From NCBI RefSeq assembly GCF_000344685.1, contig NW_006920412.1:2106343-2170342 (forward strand): a stretch of 64,000 bases of DNA, written 5' to 3'. Below the pieces are notes generated by a model that made no database searches, was not told the origin of the DNA, and saw only the letters and a program-made list of their open reading frames with translations. Source of the DNA: Gloeophyllum trabeum ATCC 11539. Lineage: Eukaryota; Basidiomycota; Agaricomycetes; Gloeophyllales; Gloeophyllaceae. Position numbers and translations under genes: made by a program. This document shows positions 9,692 to 21,383 of this stretch, in pieces (the stretch's first letter is position 1; every line of letters begins with the position of its first letter).

Positions 9692-11151
9692 TCCATCTCC
9701 GAATGATCAGCCCAAACATCATCTCGGCCAGGTGGTCGAGCCATGCGCCGAGATCTTAGGAATCTCACGGATATCAGAGCCGCCTGTTCCTACGAGCGAA
9801 TGTGCCAGGAGCTCACTTCAGAGAAAATAATGTAGGCAAAAGCTGGAGTCCTTTATAGTGGAGTGCCTGAAGACGGCTGTGTTCACGTAGTAATTCGCTG
9901 ATAATCTAGAGCAGGAACACGCAGAAGCCAGGCCCTAGGTGGAGGACCTTTAGGATGGGTACCCGCGGGCATTGACCCCCTGAGCGTTTGGTGATCGTAG
10001 GCAGTGAACGCAGCGATCTGCATTAAGATCCGTACGTGCACGACCCTGACACCCTTATCTGTCAAGAAACGGGGGTAGGGACCGTATAAGGACGTCCATA
10101 AGTGCGTGATACTATTCAATGTTCCTATTTTGAACTGTGTATGGTGCCCACTGAGAACCCGAGCTCTCACCCATGCCGCGGAGGTCGATCACCACCGCGC
10201 ATCGTGTTACTGCTGGTGGCGCAATCATCATTCTCAGAATCAGCGAAGGTTCGACAGACTGTCATAATCTAGCTACCGGCGGCGGTCATCCGGTACTGCT
10301 GTCACAGGGGATAGATTCCGACCATTGATTCGTTGTTACCACAGCTTGGCTCAGAGGAGCCAAGCTACTACGGTGCTGTCATCGATTTTCTGCCATGTCA
10401 GATCACTATGTTTAGCGCATGGATATCGCTCACTACGACCAAGAAGCTGGTATTCAGTTGGCCCCGTGCGTAACGTTTACTTGATGGCGGCTGTAGCATT
10501 CAGTTTACTGAATCAGCGGGACAGTACTCGCCACATGCTCTGCAGAAGTCGTAACCTTGTAACATTGGTCATAGGCTCGGAGCTTTCACGGGGACACGAT
10601 GCTAAGTGCACGAACACTAGGTATTCAGTGCCCATCAGGATGCCGCCCACATCGCCACGGTTCCCTTGGGATCGACGTCCCTGATGTAGGGTTCGGGTTC
10701 CAGCCACATAATCTGATAAGGCGAAATGCCATAATTGACAGCTTTGGAGAAGGCCGCCTTGAGCATACGAAGCAGTAGTCACGGATGGCTTCGCGTAGCC
10801 GATTCACGGCCCGAGCTTTATGCAAGCCAGAACTTGCACAGCACTTCAGTTGTCTTAGATCCTTCTAACGTTAGCCCCTGGATGCATTTCCCATTGGCAC
10901 CCTAGGAAGGCGATTAAGCCGACAAATGTCCCGAGGGACTCGTCCAGATATGGATTCACCAGGTCTCTTGATTCACGGGTGTTAGCGCCCAGAGCAGTTT
11001 CATTAGAGGAAAAGCTGTACACTAACTATTGCAGATGTATACAAGATATCGCGAAGCAACAGAAGAACAATAATAACGTCTACGAAACCAAGCACCAAGA
11101 AAACGGGGGATAAACCCAGAAGATACACAATACTGTACATTATACCATACA
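9692..11151. other. Intergenic, no gene called
   Basis: About 1.5 kb between HIS3 and the 3' end of the transcription factor. Open frames are short, scattered on both strands and match nothing. The last 150 bases are AT-rich and probably hold the transcription factor 3' UTR. No repeat is evident by eye. Confidence 0.5.
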
Positions 11152-14100
11152 TCATGACCTCATCCCTGTCCATGGTTGACCATACTGAGGTACTTGACCT
11201 TGCGGAGCGACGTGTGGCCAACCAGTATTGGTAAAGTTGGCTCCAAAGAAATCATCTCCCCCGTGCGCAGGCATACCCCATCGCTCGTCCATGGCCTCCG
11301 CCGCACCGGAGTTACTGTGGAACTGCGCTCCATACGTCCCATTCTGCTGCCCGGCGACGACCGTCTGCAGGAAGTGGTTCATGCTGAAATCCATGTCCGC
11401 CTCGCCGGACTGCTGGTACACCGTCCCACTGGGAAATTCCTGAGCGGACTGGTCCATGCCCGACACCTGCGAGGTGTCCGGCCAGTAGAACATGTGCGGA
11501 GGCGTCGGGTCACGCTCTTGGTGGTACTGCGGCTGAATCTCACCTGTCGTCGGGGAGTAGGAGGACTGGTCAGAGGAGGTATGGTCCGCGGCGGCGTACT
11601 GGGCATACGAGGAGCCCACGGCTGCATAATGCGTGTTCCGCGCAGCGCGCGAGTGATCGTACTTGGCGAGGAGGGAGGAGAGGAAGCGCGAGTACAGCAT
11701 GGGCGTGTGCCGGCCGTCCAGCGCGACTTCCTTCGAGCCGAGGATCTCAATGAGACGCCCGACCTCGTGGACGATGATCTGCTCCTGGTTCGGCTCGAGC
11801 AGGGGCTTGCATTTTGGCCGGAGCAGCTGAATTGACATCGAGCGTCAGCGACAGACACCGAATCCAGTTTTGCGGGCTCCACGTACATTGAGCAAGAACG
11901 CCGCCGCATACGCGACGTAAAGAAAGTGCGCTTCCATCGAGAACCGAAGCATCCGCGTGGGATACGTGACCGGGTACATGTCCTCGATCATAATCTTCAA
12001 TACCAGCAATGCCTCGGTGACAGACTGCAGAATGTACGTCAGGTCAGCATTCCTCCATCACGCCATCGCCGTTACTCACCTGCCGGACGATATAGCAGCC
12101 CCTGTTGAGCCCACGCTTCTTGAACTCCAGCTGGAAGGCATGCGCCAGGACGACCAATCGCGAGTACGCCGCGATTCTGTAGGGCAAGGGTTCAGCCATG
12201 CCGAAAGTGACGCTCGCAGTGAATGAAAAACAGGTGACTCCGCTGCCAGGCGCCCAAGCGCCCCGGGATGACCCGTGTCCACCTGGGTGGCAGAGCGTGT
12301 GCAAAGAAGAGAAGACAGGAAAAGGGACGTACAATTTCGTCGTATTACCGCGGTACCGACAAATCGGATCTGCAATTGAGAAAAGTCAGGAACCGGAAGG
12401 CCTGCCGACTATGAAGAGGAAATCGAGAGGGGCAAAGCTGCTGCTCGCCCGGAACACCAAGACAGCCTTGGCAAGCTCGGGGACGGCGGAAAGCTTGTCG
12501 CGAAAAGACAGGAAACACGCACCGGTCGAGAACGTCTGCGTCTGGTACAGCTGGTACCAATGCGCAATCCTCTCCGCGAGCCTCCGATCAATACCCACCA
12601 GCCTCTCCACAATATCCCCCTCCTCCTGCCCCGCCGCGTCCTCATCCCCATCCACGATCCGGCGGAACTCCGCCATCACGAGGAGGATGTCGACGTACCC
12701 GCAGAGGTGGATGTCGTAGTCGAGGTTGCCCTCGCTGCAGCGCCACCAGTCCTGGCTGTGCCGCGCGACGTAGTCGTCCTGGAGGCGCACCATCGGCAGC
12801 TTGCCGTACTGCGTCGCGTGGCTCGCGTCGACGCAGAAGCAGTTGAGCCAGGTGCGCGTGAGGTTGAGCGAGGACGGCGTGGGCGGGTGGGGTGGCGGCT
12901 CGTTGATGCCTAGTTCCAGCGCGAGCCTGCGTCACGGTAGGATAATGATGTCAGAATGAACCTAGATTAAAAGTGGAGAAAGGGGGTGAGACGCACCGGA
13001 TGGCGACGCCCATCAGCGTCCAGCTGCGGTCCTCCGCCCACCGCTTCCGCGGCTTGGGGTACACCGCGAGCAGGAGGTACGCCTGGCACGTCTCGACGGC
13101 CTTTGACGCGTCCACGAGCGCGCGCCCCGCCGCGTCGCGCGCAAACGACATGAGCAGCGGGTACAGCGCCGGGCGCGCGTCGTAGTAGCGCGAGGCGACC
13201 GTGCATACTATTTGCCGAGGTCGGGTTAGGGAAGGGGAGAAGGGGGAGGGAGGGGGGCTTACCGACTGTGAAGAGGAAGGGCGAGGTGTGGATGAGGTAG
13301 TTCGGGGTGTGGTAGTTTGGGTCGAGGATCGAGAAGAACGGCTGTGGGCGCACGGCTCAGTTAGACTGGGCATTCTCGCGCTCATCGTACCCATGACACT
13401 CACATTCACTCTGTCAAAGTACCTACGAAACGCCATCTCAGCACACATGGTTCCGTGTGATAAGAATAGAAACGCAGCAACGCCACATACAGCTTGAACA
13501 GATCATGCACCTCGTCCATCTGCAGAAAGCCCCGCTTGACGACGTCGGGCAGGGACTGGCTCCCACTCAAGCCGTATCGGGGATCTGTTCAGTCGAGCAA
13601 GCAAACAAGCATGACTAGTCAGTCGCGATTCATTAAGCCAAGAGCAAAGCCAGATGGCGATAGCCCACGAATGATCAGCCCTGGCTGCCACCATCAGACA
13701 CAAGTATCCAACGGACGCTGAGAAGATCCCCTGGGACGGGGCGGGTCACGGATGTCCCATCTCGGAATTTCCCAGCGCAGGGCCCGGAAATAACTGGAGC
13801 ACGGTGAGGTCCCAGTGCGCGTCCCGACGCACGTGCAAAACGCCCTGCGCAGCCCGAAATACGCATACACTGACCAAGCAGGGAGATAGGGATAAGGGGC
13901 TGCTCACCTGCTGATAAGGGCGTCCGCGTCGAGAGGTCCATGTAGAATTCGGTGGAGCCGTATTCGCGTTTGGGCATGCGGAGGTTAGCCGGGCGATGTG
14001 GGTCGTATGGGGATATCGACTGGGAAGATTGTGAGTACGAGGAGGGGGAATAGTCGGCCGAGTCATTTGGGGAGGCTGGTGGAGCGGGAATGTGAGATGT

Positions 14101-14922
14101 ATGTGGATACGCTGAAGAGGGCGAACGTACAAGCCGAGGCGACCTCCTCCTGGGCCTTCTCAATCCAGTCTTTGACTTTCTTCTCGGCCTTGATCTGGTC
14201 GAGCTGCTGGAGTATGGACTGGATGGTGGCGTCCTGGCGGTGGGATTTTTCGAGGAGCGCTTCGTGTGACCTGATAGGATTACGGAGGTGAGAACTGGGG
14301 GTACGAGGGGGAGCAAGACACGCACGGAGCTGGTTTCCGCTTCTTGCGCCCGCGGACGACGCATTCGTGTTTGCCGGCGATGCATCGCTGGCAGGACGAC
14401 TGGCCGCGGTCGAATTGGCAGCGGACCTGCGGTGGCTCGGCGCTCAGCATCAGCGGGAGAGAATGAGAAGAGCCGGCGCACCTTGAGGGACTTGCAATGG
14501 ACGCAAGCGCCGGTACTGTATATGCCACAATCAAAAATCCGAGAAAAAAAGATAAAGATGTTGACGCACGGGCGGACGTTCCCCTTTGACCTTGTATACG
14601 AATACTCGTCTTCGTCTGCGCTCTGCCCATCGCTGTCATAATGTTGCTGGCGTCGAGGGTCGTGGAAGGAGCTAAAGGCAAAGGAGACGGCGGAGCTGGG
14701 GCTCGATGGCCCGCTGGTGGCGGACACGCCGTTGGGCGAATTGTGGGGACGGGCGGCCATCTGGGGCGCGAACTTGAAGGTGAAGCAGGAGGAGGAGGAG
14801 GAGGAGGGCGGGTGTGGCTGTGGCTGTGGGGGGACGGGCAGTGATATATGCATGGGGAGACGATCGAGATCCATGAAATGGGGAAAGCAGTGTTGTTGGG
14901 CAAAGCAGTCGGTGGACGCCAT
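11152..14922 (-). CDS. Zn2Cys6 fungal-specific transcription factor
   Basis: Nuclear DNA-binding regulator; target genes unknown. Minus-strand exons: 14570-14922, 14482-14515, 14326-14426, 14131-14270, 13908-14075, 13491-13584, 13404-13422, 13263-13341, 12997-13207, 12523-12926, 12333-12369, 12080-12176, 11887-12024, 11152-11826; 849 residues. The N-terminus is His/Pro/Ser-rich with an acidic patch. Next is the zinc cluster C-x2-C-x6-C-x8-C-x2-C-x6-C (CVHCKSLKVRC, then CQRCIAGKHEC) with a basic RGRKKRK tail. A coiled coil follows (QSILQQLDQIKAEKKVKDW). The Fungal_trans domain has YFDRVNPFFSILDPNYHTP and VVCTVASRYYD near residues 300-350. The C-terminus is Ser/Gln/Tyr-rich and could activate. 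An intron falls inside the zinc cluster. Exon 10 was ended at 12523 because only that choice keeps the frame into DPICRYRGN and IAAYSRLVVLAHAFQ. Confidence 0.88.
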
Positions 14923-15499
14923 CGCGCAGAGGGGGCAGACGCGGTCCGATCGGGGCTGAATCGAGATGCACCTCTCATGAATCGGCGATCGGCTTTCTTA
15001 TATCTCGCGTCCCTTTTACTTCCGTCTGCGTGCCTGGCCAATCACGCCCCTCGCCCGGCGTCTAACGCGACCCACGCCCGCCCACGCCGGATCACGCTGC
15101 GAGCTTGAACTCTCCCCTGCTCCGGCGTCCTCTATCTTCGGGCTGCGCGGCTATGCAGTTCTTCTACTAGTACTCCGACGCGGACACTCGCCGCTCACGT
15201 CAGCCTTGGCCGCGACGATCCTGCCACTCCGTCACTCGGCGTAACCTCATAAACCGCCTTCGGCCCAGACTCTGGCTTGTTCAAACCAGCCTCGCACCAT
15301 TCCAAGCGGTTGCATTCTCTCGGCTCGTTGACCGCGACCGAAAATGACCACATCTCGAAGTTGCACCCTATCTCAAATCCATCTCCCGATGAAAACTCGA
15401 TATATCCTCGCCCCCCTTGCTTCTCGTCTTCGCACTTGGCTTCCTGTCATATCGCGCTAGCCCACCCTCAATTGAACCCAAACAGAGCCTGGCCAACGA
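14923..15499. promoter_or_regulatory. Upstream region of the Zn2Cys6 gene
   Basis: GC-rich, with pyrimidine-rich stretches, between the Zn2Cys6 start (minus) and the coding remnant on the plus strand. No core element could be recognised. Confidence 0.35.
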
Positions 15500-16225
15500 C
15501 GTCCCCCCCACTGACACACACACCGCTATCTTCGTATCCCGTTTCTCATGACCTCATCACCAGCCGATCGTCCAACCCAGCGAACCCCGTCCTGCCCTCT
15601 TCGCACATATCCTCCCAGCTGCCTCGGCAGGCAGGCCACAGGCCTCGGCATTCCCTCCCTCGACGCACACTTATCGGGCTAGACCGTCCTACTCGGTCAC
15701 CCAGCCAATAGCACGGAAGGGCTCCCGCTGAGCCAGATGCTGCTTATCACCCGGCACCTCTCTCGCCCCGTCCTCCGTACTCGGTGACCAACGAAGCCGC
15801 AAACCCGACTTCACGCAGCCGCTCCGCCACCAGCCATTCGCGCGAGGCCCTAGGTCTCTCAGTAATAAGAGGCCTATTGGTCCAATTCCGAATTACCCAC
15901 CGCAACCTCCCAGCCCGCGGCTCACCCGAGCAATCAAACCAGCGCGAATCCCGACGAGCGTGGACCGCCCCCCATCATCGGCGCATCCCCCACTGCGAGG
16001 ACATCTCGCAGAACTTTGTTTTCGCCCGACGTCGCGCATACCAATGCTCATCACGGCATCCAGGGACTTGGTAGGTCAATTACGAATGAGACCCCGCATC
16101 CGGAACGCCTCGCGGAGTACCAACCATCTCCCCCGCCCGGGCCAGCGCCGTCCCCTCCTCCGACGTCGGTTGACATGATCAACAACAGCGCTGCATCTTT
16201 TCCCACTGTCAGTCAAGGTATGGTA
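15500..16225 (+). pseudogene. Frame-hopping Pro/Ser-rich coding remnant, unknown family
   Basis: The plus strand looks coding but the sensible frame changes repeatedly. The pieces include RARPSYSVTQPIARK (near 15,670), PDAAYHPAPLSPRPPYSVTN (near 15,750), PNYPPQPPSPRLT (near 15,890), and SPTARTSRRTLFSPDVAHTN continuing to NNSAASFPTVSQ, which ends at a gtatgg donor near 16,217. RPSYSVTQP and RPPYSVTNE look like an internal repeat. A protein-coding gene with several indels explains this: either a decayed gene or uncorrected assembly errors. I recognise no domain. Confidence 0.35.
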
Positions 16226-19200
16226 AACGACTGCACCCGCGCGGGCATGCCGAGCCTTGTCATTCATTCATTCGCGTGTGAGCCAGAATTCGAAGCATGC
16301 ACCGTCCGCTCCCATCTCGATATCGATTAGCTACTGACTGGGCTGACTGGCCCCCTGCTGATCATGATGCATGCTGATGTGCACTGTAACTACCCCGCGT
16401 GAGTCGCGCCCGACCCGGCGCAAATCGGGGCACCGGCCTCTGGTGTGCGAGCGCCGAGCGCCTCCCGCAATGCGGTATTGGTCGTGTTCAAGGTTCTGAG
16501 GCGTGACCACGCCAGGCCCATTGCCTGATCGTTTGCTTCCAAGCTGAGGTACAAGGCGACACGCCAGACTGAAAACAAGTCTGCACCGCAACCCAAATAT
16601 CCCCGCGTACTTGTGGGCGCACTACTACCATATCCAGAACAAGGTCACACCGACGCGATCCCGTTCACTGACCATGCAAATGAGTACTCTGGCGTCCAAA
16701 CGAGTCCCCAGGATCATCACCGGGGGAAAACGTGACCCACGGATTCCTGGCGCGCCCGCATCATACCGAAGCAGATCAGCGCCGGGTCGCTAGCGATATG
16801 CTGTCCACCGCACATGGCAGAGCGGTGCACCCAGCGTGCTCGCGGACCAAGGGCAAGACGAGAGTGGGAACGACCCGACGATGGGCTGCAGGTGTGGCGG
16901 CGGCGTCGCGTACTTCGATGAGCGAGGATCGCCGAGTCGTCATTGTCAGGGTGCCTACGGCACCGGGTGGGACGGAACAGGGGGCACCATCAGCTGGTCC
17001 CAATGCCAATGATGAGGGCGGGATGGCTGCGGAATTGATTGGCTTTAGAGCCATCAGTAAGTAAGCAGGACGAGTGTCATGGCCCGTTGCGCGCGCCTCT
17101 GAGTAGCAGTTTCGAAGTGGGGTGTTCAAGAAAGGAGGGTGCGCGCTATGCATAGACGTCGCTAAAATTCTGCAGGAAGACGGACGCATCGTACCCCTAA
17201 GCCCCTAGTGCTGCGCGCGACTTTGTCATGGCGGCGGAATAGCGTATAGAACAGATATTTTGAGACCTAGGCAGAGTAAAATTGGCGACGGCTGGGAATG
17301 CGCCGAGTACGCTAGAAGCTAGAACCGAGCTGGATTCTGACGTCGTCAACGTGCCGAGGTGTTCAGCACTCCGAGGCGTCCTCGGAGGGGCGATCCAGGA
17401 TGTCGAGAGGACGCGCGACTTCCCGAACCCCGGTCCTATGATCCAAGTCCCGGGGTAAAACGGAAGGAAAATGGAGGGTGACAATCCTCTCAGGAGCAGT
17501 CGATTTTACATCAGGATGCAACCCGCGACACGACACACCACAGTCGCTGGACGTGAATTTCCTGACGGAAAGTGCAGCGCCATCTATGGCACATACAATG
17601 AAACCGCTAAGACACGGATCTATCGAAACAGCCGATAAGTCATTCACGACTGACATAAGCTGATCGTGGCACCGACCGTGTTACCCGAAATCATTGTCTT
17701 CGAGCGCCGCGAAGCGGGAGATGTCGAAATTGAGATACCGCGAACATTCCAGCTGTGAACGGCTTGCGATTGGACACCGTGACGGAACATGGCTATCTCG
17801 GCGTACAAGATTCCTCCAGTGTCTGGTGGTTTCCTTGAACCCCACCCGGCCTCCTAGAGTGAACATTTGTATGAGCTTGACGATAGCCTACAATAGCACC
17901 CTTCCTCATGCACTGTTTCCTGACCTAAATGTCTTGGAGATAGGCCTCACTATGGAGCGGCCCGTGGTTTTGGATTGAGGCGGAGAGACGCAAGACGCAA
18001 CCTGTCCTACATTAAAATATTCATGGTAGCCTCAAACATGAATCCCATGTAACGACCGGGTAAACAATATCTTGTCACCATACATCCATGAGGGAAAGAA
18101 ATCCACATATCACGGGGAGCGGCCAATGTGAAAGAATGTACGGGACGCCATGGGGCCCTCGGCGGGCAACAAGGACACCTCCACCATGCGCCAGGTTATC
18201 GGCTAACGGAGCGAGGTTGCCCATGCCCTGAGGGCATCCATACGGCCGCGGAGAAGCTTGTTTGTAATCCACCACGGATTTCGAGAAACTGGTAGGTGAG
18301 GGTCCACCCCACTACACGTGCAGCAAGCCCATTGGCACCACCATGCAGACGTGGATGTACTTGATAACAAGCAAACAGACCATTGCACCGGAGCCTGCAT
18401 CTGGAGGCTAGAAGCGCCCTGTATGTCCTGTGCTTCAACCAATAAACACTCGGAGAGTCCGACAGGAGCAATGCCGATCAACTTGCATTTGGCAAAGTAA
18501 GGTAACAGGCAGGTGCCCTCGCAACATTGAAACGCTGGGCCTAGTCACGCTTCCTGACCATCGCGAATAGACCATTTTAAGCCTGGTCCGAAGACGGTCC
18601 CGAGGAAGCAGTCAGTCATCCAGCAAGTTCCGTACATCCGTAGCGCCACCCGGCGAATACGTAGGTGAGCATCGAGAACGACCATGACATCGGACGGCTT
18701 GACTCCTAAGAATTCTGCTTTGAACAACAGGAAACTGTGTAAAATGACGAGAGCTGAAGTTGTCCCCATCGATCGATAGACTCAGAGCGTACTGGCTGAA
18801 GGACTGCATGTGATATGCATTGTGTACGACCGCACCCGACATACGGCGCACGGACTAGGTGCTAGCTACCGAACCTCCCTCTTAGAACTTTAGCCGGTAT
18901 AGACCCAGAGCAGCATGCACGGTCCCCAGATGACTTGAGGTGAAGTTCGAAATAGTTCAACAGAATCAGAACTCAGAGAAGCGTTGACGTGAGAGCAGAA
19001 CTAGAATAACCACCAGGGGTTAAACTGCCAGCCCAGAAGGAGACACGTTCTAGTCATGACCGCCTCCGTGGTAGTCCGGCTATTCCAGCTGGCTGTGCAG
19101 TAATGCAATATGTCCAACCCTAGTTTTAAAATGCTGCACCTGTACAAGGTTCAGAAAGACTCTAAATCGAAGGAAGCTGCCTTGCATATCGTATTCTCGA

Positions 19201-19551
19201 CGGTCACTGGGCCTGGACCGGGAGCATTGTTTAGGGTTTCCTGACCCGAACAGCGTGAGTCCGCGAAGAAACGGGCACCACAGTTAAGTATCGGATAAGT
19301 TATGGAGAGTTGGCGATTAGATGCATCCTACGGCATGCAGCCTTCGCCGGGTTCTATGGCCGTCTTCGTCCGAGGTCTGGCGCAAATCCGGATTTAGAGG
19401 GGTCGCCAAACTCGGGTTCCCAGAAAGGGGCAGGCACACTGTGGTCGACCAGGTCCAACAAGGTGATGCCCATGCCCTAACCTGTCTCTAGGGGAGGCGT
19501 CCGAGCGGGGTCGAGAAGGGCACAGCGACCACCCCCTCTCCGCGCTCTTGC
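16226..19551. other. Intergenic, 3.3 kb, no gene called
   Basis: Short open frames on both strands with no convincing splice structure or family match. No terminal repeats or long direct repeats were noticed. It may contain decayed sequence or a long non-coding transcript; nothing supports either. Confidence 0.4.
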
Positions 19552-21124
19552 CTAGCCAGCAGAATCCTCGAGAGCATCTTGGACGCATGGCCCTCTCCCT
19601 TCCGCCTTGATATCCAAGACTTTCCAGAAGCCGCAATCCTTGCCTTCATTCTGCGCCGCCGCATTACAATGCCACCAGTATTTGTCGCTTCCGTCCTGCT
19701 TATTCTTTTGATCTGCCCTCAGAACGGTAGGAATACCGCACTTACACCTGGGGATGGTGGAAGGATGAAAATCAGGCCGGTAAAATCGGAATGTGATGTT
19801 GATACGACAGTTGGATGGCTCAATAGGAGAAGCCATTGACCTTGGATAGGATGGTCGATAAAGATCAATCGTTGACTGTGGCGGGATGGAGTGTTTGAAT
19901 CTCTCTTGTGTCGAAGCGTGCATAATAGTCAACTAGGGTATAGAGCAGGGTATAGAACTCAGAGAAATTGTAGAGCAAGGTTGGCCTGAACAACGTACAG
20001 AGTTGTGTGGTAAAGGAATATTGAAGGTTCGAGCTTGGCGAACGTCCCTTTGGTCAGATGGTATGGTCTCTCTGAGTCGGAAGGTCCTAGTGGTACCTGC
20101 ACATCGTGGAAGTGAACATTTCGATTAGGTGACGAGGTACAAGGAACGCACCAAGACTAATGGAGGCAATTGTGGGGTATGGTCCTAAGTACGTCAATTG
20201 GTCCGCGTGGGCGCCCACACTCTCCTTTGCACCCTCGTAGCAATTGGCTGCTGCGACGTTGGCTCGCCAGATCCCCAAGGAGTCACCGCCCCATTCTAAT
20301 GGATACCGACGTCGTTTCTTCATTTCCTCGTTGACAACACGTTCCACAATAGTGCATGCTTCTTCGAGTACGTCGGGGAAATGTCGAGGCGGCTGGGTGC
20401 TCCGCCCGTTGTACCAATATTGGGCGGCTTCTTGCCACGCATCTCCCGCGACGTCTTCAGAATCTCCATCACTTGCAGAAAACCTGCGGACGTAGAACGA
20501 GGTCCGATGCGGACTTTCCACTAATCTTTCGAAAAGCCACCACTGGTTCCTTTTCCACTCTTGAGATTCGTCTAGCATAGTGTAGAAGAGTCTGCATGCT
20601 AGTTCAGGGGGAAGAACAGAAAGGTGCAGAGTACAAGGTGTGTGCTTGGCGACCATGTCGGGATTTGCGAGAGTTAACGGAGGTAGACGTCGCGGTGTAT
20701 CCTTCGCTGGAGAAGGGGGTGGACGCAACACGGTCATGAGGTTGACCGTTTTTTTCGCAGGAGATGGAGATCGAGCAGACTTTGACGACTCAGGTTTTAT
20801 GGATTTCCTGAGAACAGGGCTGGGTTCGCGCGAGACATCATCGCCAATGACCTTGGTGCTGGTGGAACTGCTCGAAGTAAGCCTTACTTTCGAAGCTGGC
20901 TGATTTAACCAAGCGTCCAGATCTGCACCTCTCTTTTGCTTCTTAGTCCTCGGGTTATCCAATTCACTGCTTGAGGCGTCTGCGGGATTATTCAACCTTT
21001 GGGCTGCTACCTCTGCGTTGCCTCCACTTTCAACCAGTGCATTCAGAAGAATAGCAGTTTCCGGCTGAGGCCCATGCAGAAGACTTGCGAGCATGGCGAG
21101 CAATGTCTCTGTATCATCTGCCAT
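19552..21124 (-). CDS. AlkB-type 2OG-Fe(II) dioxygenase with CUE-like N-terminus and GRF zinc finger
   Basis: Predicted to remove alkyl groups from nucleic acid bases by oxidation, probably in the nucleus. Minus-strand exons 20152-21124, 19999-20096 and 19552-19932; 483 residues. The start is the ATG at 21124. Residues 1-45 (TETLLAMLASLL...AAQRLNN) look like a CUE/UBA ubiquitin-binding fold. A Ser/Pro-rich nuclear-type linker with KKQKR follows. The dioxygenase has the iron ligands H-x-D (VGAHADQLTYLG), the distal His (TIMHASTQERFKH) and the arginine motif (RINITFR). The C-terminus is a GRF zinc finger: PRCKCG, then KYWWHC and KDCGFWK. GRF fingers bind single-stranded nucleic acid in other repair proteins. 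All catalytic residues are present. ALKBH2/3-like activity is an inference. Confidence 0.9.
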
Positions 21125-21383
21125 CACTAGAGCCGCCTAGTACAGACCAACGAAGATTAGACACTGATTCGGACGACAGCCACATGCACACTGAGGCCTG
21201 AGGAAGCGTCGCGAAGGATTAACGAGGTGGCGGTGCTACACGCGTTTCGACGCGTCACGCGTCGCGCTTCCGCCAAACCATCTTAACAAATGCCTCTCCG
21301 ACATCCGGGCTTCAAGCTATCGGATAGCATTACGGACATGTACAATGCAAATACATCAGCAGCTCAAGTCAACGTCTGACGCC

